A DNA stretch of 64,000 bases from Sulfurimonas sp. HSL3-7 (GTDB taxonomy: Bacteria; Campylobacterota; Campylobacteria; Campylobacterales; Sulfurimonadaceae): NCBI RefSeq assembly GCF_039645985.1, contig NZ_CP147919.1, positions 2,808,401 to 2,872,400 on the forward strand. Direction: 5' to 3'. The position numbers and the translations under genes are program-made. The notes under the pieces were generated by a model. The model was not told where the DNA came from. It worked only from the letters and a program-made list of their open reading frames with translations, and ran no database searches. Shown one piece after another: positions 24,797 to 32,512 of the stretch; the stretch's first letter is position 1, and each line of letters starts with the position of its first letter.

Positions 24797-24835
24797 CAGC
24801 TCGCTCACACTTCACTAACAGTCGTGTGCGATAAT
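24782..24835 (+). promoter_or_regulatory. Array of four 11-bp repeats and -10 upstream of the Gln/Met-rich protein gene
   Basis: CTTACA (24782), CTAACA (24793), CTCACA (24804) and CTAACA (24815) follow each other at exactly 11 bp, the first lying in the 3' end of the kinase gene. After the last copy come 9 nt and GATAAT (24830-24835) as the -10. It is the longest array in the window; tandem binding of two regulator dimers is expected. Confidence 0.75.
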
Positions 24836-24862
24836 TCAACTATCAAAAAAAAAGGAAAACAC

Positions 24863-25288
24863 ATGAAAGCAATTACATTAAGCGCAGCAACACTGATGCT
24901 GTTCGGAACCTTGACCCTAGCAATGGCAGCGGATGTTACGACAGAGATGACGGTAGATGAGCAGATCACTGCTATCAAGAACGCCCCGGCACAGGAGCGT
25001 GTCCGACTGATGAACCAGTTTAAAGTCCGTTTGGCTACCATGAATGAAGCGGAACGCGAAGCAGCGATCACGCAGCTTCGTACGCAGACACAAACACAGA
25101 CCCGTACAGCAACAGGCGATGCTGACGGTGAACAGATACAGACACGCACGATGACTCAGGAGCGCAGCCGTCTTAATGAGATGCAACAGACTCAACAGAT
25201 GCAGCAAATGCAACAAATGAATCAACAGCAGATCAGACAAAAAGGGAGCTTGGAGACCAACCCGACACCCAAAAGTATGGGGCACTGA
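24863..25288 (+). CDS. Secreted Gln/Met/Thr-rich low-complexity protein
   Basis: Encodes 141 residues with a signal peptide (cleavage near 'AMA-ADV', residue 22-23). The mature part starts with a short helical segment (about 28-72), then 'RTQTQTQTRTATG' (73-85) and a run of MQQ units (107-123, 'MQQTQQMQQMQQMNQQQ'). MxxM spacing could bind Cu(I), but this is only a possibility. No known family. The start ATG has AAAGGA upstream. It is strongly placed under the 11-bp-repeat regulon and directly follows kinase 2. Confidence 0.7.
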   Translation: MKAITLSAATLMLFGTLTLAMAADVTTEMTVDEQITAIKNAPAQERVRLMNQFKVRLATMNEAEREAAITQLRTQTQTQTRTATGDADGEQIQTRTMTQERSRLNEMQQTQQMQQMQQMNQQQIRQKGSLETNPTPKSMGH

Positions 25289-25301
25289 TTTTTAGATAAG
25301 C

Positions 25302-25321
25302 GGTACCCTTTAAAGGGTACC
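25302..25321. repeat. 20-bp perfect palindrome between the Gln/Met-rich gene and the outer-membrane protein gene
   Basis: GGTACCCTTTAAAGGGTACC is self-complementary over all 20 bases. It ends 4 nt before the AGGAG of the downstream gene, so in RNA it would form a hairpin abutting the ribosome-binding site; in DNA it could be an operator. It lacks the T-tract of a terminator. Confidence 0.6.
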
Positions 25322-25334
25322 ATTAGGAGAATAG

Positions 25335-26183
25335 ATGAAAAGACTACTGTTTACTTTGTCGCTATTACCCCTGTCGGTGTTTGCATACAGCGACTTTGAT
25401 ATGGACGGGGTCGATGATGCGATTGACCGCTGTCCCAACACCCCCTTGACAGAACTCGTAGATATCTACGGCTGTACCACCAAAAACCTCGAAGGTGACC
25501 ACCATTTTGATATTATCGCAGGTGTAAGCCTCTCGCAGTTTAATGAGAACACCTTGAGTGCGCTGGATCCGAACGATACAGATACCGTTACGACAACGCT
25601 GCAGGCTGATTACTACTATAAAAATTTCTCTCTCCAGGCCTCGACATCTTACTTTAATTCGCAAAGCCAAAGCGACAGTAACAGCGGGCAGAACGACTCG
25701 TTTATTGGCGCCTATTATCAACTCTATCCGGTAAGCTCTTTAAACCTGCAACTTGGCGGCGGTCTTCTCCTGCCAACCTATGATACAGGTTACGATAACA
25801 ATAATCTTGACTATATAGTCTCTGCAAGCCTGAGCTACCTTTTTCATAATTTCAACCTCTTTGGCGGCTACAATTACACCTTGATCAACGATGATGATTT
25901 CAGCTATCTTGACAGTAACAGCGACACTGTCGAAATCCGTTATCAGAACACCCAGGCTTTTAATGCAGGTATCGGTTTTTATCCGACAGAGAAACTCTAT
26001 ACCAGTGTCGCCTATAACCGCAGCGACAGCATCTATCAAAATGTCGAGACGATTGAAAGTGCCTCCGCCTATCTCTTCTACTCTATTGACAAACACTGGT
26101 TTACGACCTTCAGTTATGCCTATGGATTAAGCGATTCGGCGAGCGATCATTACGCTGCCTTTCGTCTGGGCTACTACTTCTAA
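25335..26183 (+). CDS. Outer-membrane beta-barrel protein with an N-terminal thrombospondin-3-like calcium motif
   Basis: Encodes 282 residues with a signal peptide (cleavage near 'SVFA-YSD', residue 17). 'DFDMDGVDDAIDRCPNTPL' is a TSP type-3/OmpA-like calcium repeat (DxDxDGxxDxxD), and C32 and C46 may form a disulfide. The rest (about 55-282) alternates polar and aromatic residues and ends 'FRLGYYF' with a terminal Phe, as in outer-membrane barrels. Function is unknown. A GC-rich hairpin follows. Confidence 0.7.
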   Translation: MKRLLFTLSLLPLSVFAYSDFDMDGVDDAIDRCPNTPLTELVDIYGCTTKNLEGDHHFDIIAGVSLSQFNENTLSALDPNDTDTVTTTLQADYYYKNFSLQASTSYFNSQSQSDSNSGQNDSFIGAYYQLYPVSSLNLQLGGGLLLPTYDTGYDNNNLDYIVSASLSYLFHNFNLFGGYNYTLINDDDFSYLDSNSDTVEIRYQNTQAFNAGIGFYPTEKLYTSVAYNRSDSIYQNVETIESASAYLFYSIDKHWFTTFSYAYGLSDSASDHYAAFRLGYYF

Positions 26184-26190
26184 TCCCTGA

Positions 26191-26219
26191 AAGGGGCCCC
26201 TCCCGACAGGGCACCCCTT
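26191..26219 (+). terminator. Likely terminator of the outer-membrane protein gene
   Basis: AAGGGG ... CCCCTT arms enclose an inner CCC-GACA-GGG stem, 8 nt after the stop codon. The downstream sequence is pyrimidine-rich (TCTCCTT) but not a clean T-run. Confidence 0.45.
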
Positions 26220-26363
26220 CTCCTTGCTGATCTTTCTCTGAAGACCGCAACCCCCAATATTACGCATATCGCTTCAAAAGCACTTCACAGCAGATAAAGG
26301 GGCTATTGGAACCCATAATCATCTACTCTCACAGCTTTCTCTCCAAAACATTAAAATAATATT

Positions 26364-26433
26364 AATAATGATTATTGAAACAAGTAGAGGCTAAGTCTAT
26401 TTCTATATGATTACGATATTAATTATCATTAAG
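26364..26433 (+). promoter_or_regulatory. Two Fur-box-like sites upstream of the imelysin operon
   Basis: AATAAT-G-ATTATT (26364-26376) is a perfect 6-1-6 inverted repeat of the NATWAT type, and GATATTAATTATCATTAAG (26415-26433) is a second match to the Fur consensus built from GATAAT hexamers. Both lie within 80 nt of the imelysin start, suggesting repression by Fur under iron-replete conditions. Confidence 0.7.
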
Positions 26434-26443
26434 GAATAATACA

Positions 26444-27826
26444 ATGAAAGTTCACACAAAGATCGGAAGCATGCTGTCTCTGGCAGCCGTATTGGTATTG
26501 AGCGGCTGCGGCAGCGACAGCAGCGATAAGAGCGAGACCTCTATCTCAACTGCACAGAAAAAGACTGTTCTGACCACCTATGCCGATATTGCCGAAACAA
26601 ACTACAACGATGCCCTCTCAGATGCCCAGGCTATGCAGATAGCAATCACTGCCTTTGCCGCAGCGCCCGATGAAACTACCCTGGCCGCTGCCAAAGCGGC
26701 CTGGCTGACTGCACGCGAGTCCTACGGTACGACAGAGGCTTTCCGCCTCAGCGAAGGCCCTATCGATGCCGAAGAGGGTTTTGCGACGATCTACGGAGCG
26801 CCGGAGGGGCAGATTAACGCCTGGCCCCTGGATGAGAATATGATCGATTATACGCAGACAAATAGCTCTTCCGAGCCGACAAGCGGCAACATCATCGACA
26901 CCGCCGATCTCTTCACACCCAACGGCGGCAGCGCCGTTGACGTGACAACGATCACCACGTCGGCTCTCGCGGAGCTCAACGAGAACGGCGGCGATGCCAA
27001 CGTCGCTACGGGCTACCATGCCGTCGAGTTCCTTCTCTGGGGACAGGACCAGGACTATGAGAACTTCCTCAACGACACCATTACAAACGGCGCCCTCAGA
27101 GCGGGTGAACGCCCTCTGGAGGACTTTGACGGCACAAATGCCAACAGCGACCGCCGGCTGGAATACCTGCAGGCTGCCGCCGATCTGATCGTGGAGGACC
27201 TCTCAACAGTTGCCGCGGCATGGGACCACAGCAAGCCGGCCGACTGTACGGTACTGCCGGCGACAGGATGCTACCGCGCCGCATTCCTCGGCGAGCTCGA
27301 TCTCAACGCCACCCTAGCGGGAAATTTCGAGAATATCGCACCAGACACCGCCCTCAAGACGGTTATCTCGGGGCTGGGTGTCTTCATCAAGTCGGAAGTT
27401 GCCAACGAACGCATTGCCGTCGCCGTCTTGACCCCGAGCGAAGAGGATGAGCACTCCTGCTTCTCCGACAACACCCACCGTGACATCGTCTTGAACTATC
27501 AGGGTTTTGTCAACATCCTGAAAGGCGAGTACAGAGGCGTTTCCAAAGGAACCAGCATGTACTCCCTCTTGGATACAACCGGCAAAAGTGCCGTTGACAC
27601 TCTGATCTCGGACATTTCAGAAAAAGTAGCCGCCATCGACAGTGCCGCCAGAACGTCCGAACACTTTGACTACCAGATCAAAGACGGATCGGCCTACAAG
27701 CAAAATATCATCGACACAAAAAACAAGATGCGCAAGCTGGGTGACGAGATGGTCAACGTGGCGGAGGCCTTCGATATCTCATTGTCGGAAGACGATGTCA
27801 CCGATGCAGAAGAGACCGAAATCTAA
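26444..27826 (+). CDS. Imelysin-family lipoprotein (IrpA/EfeO-type, peptidase M75 fold)
   Basis: Encodes 460 residues with lipobox LSGC (Cys22). The imelysin signature GxHxxE is present as 'GYHAVEFLLWGQD' (190-195). Two all-helical repeats are typical. Imelysin-like proteins are iron-regulated surface or periplasmic proteins thought to bind iron or other metals; real peptidase activity is doubtful for most. The start has AAGGA upstream. It is the first gene of a seven-gene Fur-box-preceded operon, followed after 3 nt by the di-haem protein. Confidence 0.9.
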   Translation: MKVHTKIGSMLSLAAVLVLSGCGSDSSDKSETSISTAQKKTVLTTYADIAETNYNDALSDAQAMQIAITAFAAAPDETTLAAAKAAWLTARESYGTTEAFRLSEGPIDAEEGFATIYGAPEGQINAWPLDENMIDYTQTNSSSEPTSGNIIDTADLFTPNGGSAVDVTTITTSALAELNENGGDANVATGYHAVEFLLWGQDQDYENFLNDTITNGALRAGERPLEDFDGTNANSDRRLEYLQAAADLIVEDLSTVAAAWDHSKPADCTVLPATGCYRAAFLGELDLNATLAGNFENIAPDTALKTVISGLGVFIKSEVANERIAVAVLTPSEEDEHSCFSDNTHRDIVLNYQGFVNILKGEYRGVSKGTSMYSLLDTTGKSAVDTLISDISEKVAAIDSAARTSEHFDYQIKDGSAYKQNIIDTKNKMRKLGDEMVNVAEAFDISLSEDDVTDAEETEI

Positions 27827-27829
27827 GCG

Positions 27830-29206
27830 ATGAAAACGATTCTTCCGATGGCACTTGCGGCCCTCCTGGCCGCCGGCTGCTCCGACACCGCCACAGAGCA
27901 GCCGGAGAGAGACACTCTAGCTGAAAACCACTACACCCAAGAGAGCGGGAAAAAAGCCTTCAGCCATGCCATAGGCGGCATGGACGGTACCCAGACGGAT
28001 CTTTTCGTTTTGGGCAAAAGCTTTTTCCGCATTCCCTGGGTCGAAGCCCCTTCGGCGACGACCGCGCGCGACGGCCTCGGCCCCCTCTTCTCTGCCAACA
28101 CCTGCAAAAACTGCCACCCCGCCAACGGGGCAGGCACCGCTGTAAACGAGCGGGGAGAGATAAACCGTTCTCTGGTAATGCGGCTCTCGCTTAAGCATGC
28201 CGAAAATATTAATAATGGCTTGGAGATGCAAAACGAAGGTTTTTTGCCTGAGCCTCACTACGGCGGACAGCTGAGCGTCAACGGCATTTTCAGTGTCCCC
28301 TTCGAAGGAAAACCTGAGGTCACCTACAAAACGGTGGAGGGGCGTTACGGCGACGGAGAGACCTTTTCGCTGCGTGCACCCGCCTACCGTATCGACAGTC
28401 TCAACTACGGGCCGCTGCACCCGCAGGCCAACATCGCACCGCATATCGCACTGGCACTGATCGGCCTGGGGGCGATCGAACGCATCGATGCCGACGACAT
28501 CCTCAAACATGAAGATATCAACGACAGTGACAACGACGGCATTTCGGGCAAAGCGAACTGGGTCTACTCTCCCGAGACAAAAAAGATGGAGCTCGGCCGT
28601 TTCACGTGGAAAGCCTCGGCCCCTTCTGTCCGATATCAGACAGCCAATGCGATGAGCAATGATATGGGGCTGACCACCCCGCTCTTTCCGAAAGAGAACT
28701 GTACCGAAAGCCAAAAAGAGTGCAACGAGGCCGCCTCGGGAAGGGATCCTTTTGATGTCCCTCAGGGCCGTCTGGATGCGGTCGCATTCTACATCTCCTC
28801 TCTGCGCATCCCCAAACAGCGTGAGATGGAGAACAAAGAGGAGGCCGGAGAGCTGTTCAGACGCATCGGCTGCACAGGCTGCCATGTCGAAAGCTATACG
28901 ACGGCAGACGGCCTTCATATCAGCCCCTACTCCGACTTCCTGCTACACGATATGGGCGAAGCCCTCTCCGACGGGCACCGCAACTTCAGAGCCGGGCCTA
29001 ATGAGTTCAGGACCCCGCCGCTTTGGGGTGCCGGTCTCTACAAAACGGTCGGCGGCGAAGCCAACTACTTGCATGACGGGCGGGCGAGGAGCATCGAAGA
29101 GGCGATCCTCTGGCATGGCGGTGAAGCTGCACCGTCCAGAGAGGCCTTTAAACACCTTACCAAAGAAGAGCGGGCCCTTCTGCTTGCCTACATAGGAGTA
29201 CTGTGA
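27830..29206 (+). CDS. Di-haem oxidoreductase (DHOR / COG3488) lipoprotein
   Basis: Encodes 458 residues with lipobox AAGC (Cys17). Two haem c sites are present: 'TCKNCHPANG' (C92, C95, H96) and 'GCTGCHVESY' near residue 345. A Ca-binding-like 'DINDSDNDGISGKANW' is also seen, as in DHOR family proteins often found next to imelysins. Proposed to act as a periplasmic redox enzyme, perhaps changing the iron oxidation state during uptake; not proven. The stop overlaps the next start by one base (TGATG). Confidence 0.9.
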   Translation: MKTILPMALAALLAAGCSDTATEQPERDTLAENHYTQESGKKAFSHAIGGMDGTQTDLFVLGKSFFRIPWVEAPSATTARDGLGPLFSANTCKNCHPANGAGTAVNERGEINRSLVMRLSLKHAENINNGLEMQNEGFLPEPHYGGQLSVNGIFSVPFEGKPEVTYKTVEGRYGDGETFSLRAPAYRIDSLNYGPLHPQANIAPHIALALIGLGAIERIDADDILKHEDINDSDNDGISGKANWVYSPETKKMELGRFTWKASAPSVRYQTANAMSNDMGLTTPLFPKENCTESQKECNEAASGRDPFDVPQGRLDAVAFYISSLRIPKQREMENKEEAGELFRRIGCTGCHVESYTTADGLHISPYSDFLLHDMGEALSDGHRNFRAGPNEFRTPPLWGAGLYKTVGGEANYLHDGRARSIEEAILWHGGEAAPSREAFKHLTKEERALLLAYIGVL

Positions 29207-30285
29207 TGAGAGCACTTTTAACCGCCTTGACACTCTCGGCCGTGCTGCTGATGAGCGGATGCGGCGACAACGCGTACGACGGAGAGACCGGGCTGATCAA
29301 GACCACAGCCGCCGGTTCGGCCTCCCTCGTCTCACTCAACAACCGGGTGCTGCGGGCCAATTCCCAAGCAGCCTCGGAAGCCGCGCAGGAAGCCCTTGAC
29401 GCGATGCATGCGCTGGAAACAGAAGTCAACGAAGAGAGCTATGCCGGGGCAACAGCCTCCTTTGTCACCTTGATGACGGCATGGAAAAGGGTGGAAGCCA
29501 CCTATGTTGCCCAGGATTTCGAAGAGGCCCTGATCGACATGCCCCGCTTCATCGACCAGTTCAATATCGGCAAGAACAGCGATATCCCTGCACAAATGGA
29601 CAGTGTCGTCAACGGCAGCGGCGATGTCGCCGCTGCGCTCTACACCAGCTCCCACAAGACGCTCAATGCCCTGGAGTATCTGCTCTACGGCGATGAGCAG
29701 AACAGTTCGGCCCAGATGGTAACCCTGATGGCGTCGAATCCGCGTTATGCGCAGGCGGCGGCCCTGATCGTTCACTCCCTCCAGGGCCACCTCTCTGTCA
29801 TCAACGACTATTATCAAGAATCCAAAGCCTTTGAAACGGACATTATCACCTCGACAGAGAGCCTGCTCAACGTTCTGATCGACAGCAGCTACAAGCTCAA
29901 GGAGTGGCGTATCGGCGAACCCTCCGGATTTACACTCAAATACGAGGACGATCTGGATCCCGCCCGCGCGGAGTACCACCGTTCCAGACACTCTCTCGAT
30001 GCCGTCAGGGCGATCCTCGAAGCCCATCAGCAGGTGATTGCCAACGGACTCTACGACATCAGCGCCGCTGCCGGTGCAGAGAACGAAGCGACCCTAGTCA
30101 ATACGGTCATCGCCGAGGCACTGGCCGCCTGTGACGCTTTTGAAAACGCCTACGAGGATGATATTGCAGGAGCCCATGCTGCACGCCTTTACGACAAACT
30201 CGACAGCCTCCACGACGCCTATTATGTCTCGCTGATCAACGCCCTCGACCTGACGGCGGAGATCATCGAAGCCGACGGAGACTGA
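29206..30285 (+). CDS. Second imelysin-family lipoprotein with altered signature
   Basis: Encodes 359 residues from the ATG at 29206, which has AGGAG 7 nt upstream (a GTG three bases earlier is possible). Lipobox 'LLMSGCG'. The imelysin core is recognisable, but the signature His is missing: 'TLNALEYLLYG' occupies the place of GxHxxE, so metal or catalytic roles may differ from the first copy. The imelysin - DHOR - imelysin order recurs in iron-regulated clusters of other bacteria. Confidence 0.82.
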   Translation: MRALLTALTLSAVLLMSGCGDNAYDGETGLIKTTAAGSASLVSLNNRVLRANSQAASEAAQEALDAMHALETEVNEESYAGATASFVTLMTAWKRVEATYVAQDFEEALIDMPRFIDQFNIGKNSDIPAQMDSVVNGSGDVAAALYTSSHKTLNALEYLLYGDEQNSSAQMVTLMASNPRYAQAAALIVHSLQGHLSVINDYYQESKAFETDIITSTESLLNVLIDSSYKLKEWRIGEPSGFTLKYEDDLDPARAEYHRSRHSLDAVRAILEAHQQVIANGLYDISAAAGAENEATLVNTVIAEALAACDAFENAYEDDIAGAHAARLYDKLDSLHDAYYVSLINALDLTAEIIEADGD

Positions 30286-30286
30286 G

Positions 30287-31171
30287 ATGATCGGCATCGA
30301 TTACCTCTTCAATGAACACCAGCGCATCTTCTGGCTCTACCTTGCAAGCGCTTTTGTGATCGCCCTTTACTTCGTGTGGCGCAGACCGGAGTATCGTAAG
30401 ATCCTCTTCGCCAAAACCATCTGGTGGCACCGATCGGCACAGCTGGACTATCTCTACTTCTTTGTGATCGCCCTCATCAAAGCCCTGCTGATCGCACCGC
30501 TGCTCTTCAGCGCGGCAGAGGTCGCCCTCGCCATGGTGAAGGGGATGCAGCTGCTCTTCGGCTACCAGCCGATGTTGCGGTGGGAGAAGACGGCCATCGT
30601 TCTGCTCTACACCCTGGCCCTCTTTGTCGTCAGCGATCTCACCCGCTACTGGCTGCACCGCATGATGCATCGTATCCCGCTGTTATGGCGTTTTCACCGC
30701 GTTCACCATAGTGCCGAAGTCCTGAACCCGGCCACCTTTTACCGGGTCCACCCGGTCGAAAATCTTCTTTTCGGTCTGCGTTACGCACTTAGTGCTGGGT
30801 TTGTCAGCGGGATTTTTATCTACTTCTTCGGCGCGCGCGTCGGTCTGGTCGAGTTTCTAGGTGCCAACGCCTTCGTGGTCCTATTTACCCTCGCCGGTGC
30901 AAACCTCCGCCACTCACATCTGCCGCTTCGTTTTCCGGCGGTGTTCGAAAAAATATTCGTTTCGCCCTATATGCATCAGCTCCACCACTCGACGACCCAC
31001 ACCCATACCAACTTCGGCGGTGCACTCAGCATCTGGGACGCTCTCTTCGGGACGCGTCTCATTCAGAAGAGCGAAGATCTTCGCTTCGGCATTGATGAAA
31101 ACGTCAACCACAACAGCGTCCTGGCACTGCTGTTCGAACCCTTTAATCTACATACAGGAACAGAAAAATGA
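30287..31171 (+). CDS. Fatty acid hydroxylase / sterol desaturase superfamily membrane protein
   Basis: Encodes 294 residues with about four to five helices. The eight-His di-iron motif is clear: 'HRMMH' (about 125), 'HRVHHS' (about 138) and 'HQLHHSTTHTHTNFGG' (about 226). Members use O2 and a di-iron centre to hydroxylate or desaturate lipids. The lipid substrate is unknown; no sterol pathway is implied. Its position inside a Fur-box operon is unusual for an iron-requiring enzyme. It begins 1 nt after the preceding stop and overlaps the next gene by 4 nt. Confidence 0.85.
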   Translation: MIGIDYLFNEHQRIFWLYLASAFVIALYFVWRRPEYRKILFAKTIWWHRSAQLDYLYFFVIALIKALLIAPLLFSAAEVALAMVKGMQLLFGYQPMLRWEKTAIVLLYTLALFVVSDLTRYWLHRMMHRIPLLWRFHRVHHSAEVLNPATFYRVHPVENLLFGLRYALSAGFVSGIFIYFFGARVGLVEFLGANAFVVLFTLAGANLRHSHLPLRFPAVFEKIFVSPYMHQLHHSTTHTHTNFGGALSIWDALFGTRLIQKSEDLRFGIDENVNHNSVLALLFEPFNLHTGTEK

Positions 31172-32502
31172 AAAAAACACTATTAGGATTGAGCGCCCTT
31201 GCCTCTTTGGCATCAGGCGCGACCAACGAGGCGCTGCAGCAGCAGCTCGACCAGCTCAGAACAGAGATGCAGGAGATGCGTCAGGAGCAGTCAGAAACCA
31301 ACGAGGCGCTGCTCGACGAGATCACGGGCAAGGACGCGGCAGCAGCAGAAGATGAGTATCAGAGCTTCTCCTCTATGGGGGTTGCCGCATCCAAAGTCTA
31401 CCACTCCCGCGACTTTCTCTCGATCGGCGGCTACGGCGAGTATGAGTACAAAAAATATTTTGACTACAAAAACTACGACAGCGATACGGCCAACGCCACC
31501 CGCAACAAAAGCGAGTTCAACATTGTCCGTTTCGTTCCCTATTTCGGCTTCAAGTTCAACGACTGGATCGTCATGAACACAGAGGTCGAATTCGAAGACG
31601 GCGGTGCCCGTTCCGACGACACCAAAAACTACAAATATGCCATCGTCGAGTTCTCCTACCTGGACTTTCTGATCGACAAAGCCTATTCCCTCCGCGTCGG
31701 ACACATTCTCGTCCCGATGGGTCTGACCAACCTCAACCATGAGCCTGTCGCCTACCTGACGACGGAGCGGCCGACGGTAGAGACCCTCATCATTCCCTCC
31801 ACCTGGCATACCAACGGGGCCCTTCTCCACGGGGAGATCGACGGGTTCGAATACTATGCCGGCCTGATCACCTCGCCGGATGCAGGCGCCTTTGTAGAGG
31901 GGCGCTATATACAGCAGGGGCGCCTGGGCGCACGCCAGTTTACCGATGACTTCAGTGGTGTTGTCCGTGCGAGCTATAGCGTCGGCAGCGGCTTCGATAT
32001 CGGTGCTTCGGCACTCTACGGGCAGAGTTCGATATTAAACGAGTCGAAACCCGGTGACACCTTGACAAGCGGCAATGCCGATATCTCGATGGTAATGTTT
32101 GAGGCCCATGCCACCTATAACGCAGAGGGCTTCAATGTGAAAACATTGGCAACCTATGGCGCCCTCGACGGCGACCTGGCCGAACTTCGTACAGCAACCG
32201 GCGAGCAGATCTCTTCCAAAGTCAACGGGCAGTACCTGACCGTCGGATATGACCTCTTTCACCTCCTTTCAACGTCACAAAACTTCTATCTTGTCGGCGA
32301 TATCGAGCGTTTGGATATGGATGCCGACGGGGTGACCGACAACCCCGACAACAACCGTTTTATGGAATACAGCGGCGGCTTTGCCTACTACCCGGACCCG
32401 AAAGTCGTCATCAAGGCCGACTTTATGGTGCGCGACTACGGCAGCAGTGCCAATTTAGCAGATGAACAGGCCGCAACCGTTTCGGCCGGCTTCATCTTTT
32501 AG
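31168..32502 (+). CDS. Porin-like outer-membrane protein with N-terminal coiled coil
   Basis: Encodes 444 residues with a signal peptide (cleavage near 'LASGA-TNE', residue 18), a coiled-coil segment ('QQQLDQLRTEMQEM', about 23-50) and then a barrel-type sequence ending 'QAATVSAGFIF' with C-terminal Phe. The N-terminal coiled coil plus barrel resembles trimeric porins that anchor to peptidoglycan or periplasm. It may be the outer-membrane entry for the iron system whose other parts are encoded around it. Confidence 0.75.
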   Translation: MKKTLLGLSALASLASGATNEALQQQLDQLRTEMQEMRQEQSETNEALLDEITGKDAAAAEDEYQSFSSMGVAASKVYHSRDFLSIGGYGEYEYKKYFDYKNYDSDTANATRNKSEFNIVRFVPYFGFKFNDWIVMNTEVEFEDGGARSDDTKNYKYAIVEFSYLDFLIDKAYSLRVGHILVPMGLTNLNHEPVAYLTTERPTVETLIIPSTWHTNGALLHGEIDGFEYYAGLITSPDAGAFVEGRYIQQGRLGARQFTDDFSGVVRASYSVGSGFDIGASALYGQSSILNESKPGDTLTSGNADISMVMFEAHATYNAEGFNVKTLATYGALDGDLAELRTATGEQISSKVNGQYLTVGYDLFHLLSTSQNFYLVGDIERLDMDADGVTDNPDNNRFMEYSGGFAYYPDPKVVIKADFMVRDYGSSANLADEQAATVSAGFIF

Positions 32503-32512
32503 AGGAGACATG

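Noticed and set aside
28599..28612. GTTTCACGTGGAAA inside the di-haem gene, resembling parS
   Set aside because: Two positions differ from the 14-bp core and the palindrome is broken; likely chance within coding sequence.
27917..28918. Minus-strand open frame (333 codons) opposite the di-haem oxidoreductase
   Set aside because: Antisense shadow; the protein has no domain pattern and overlaps a well-supported gene completely.
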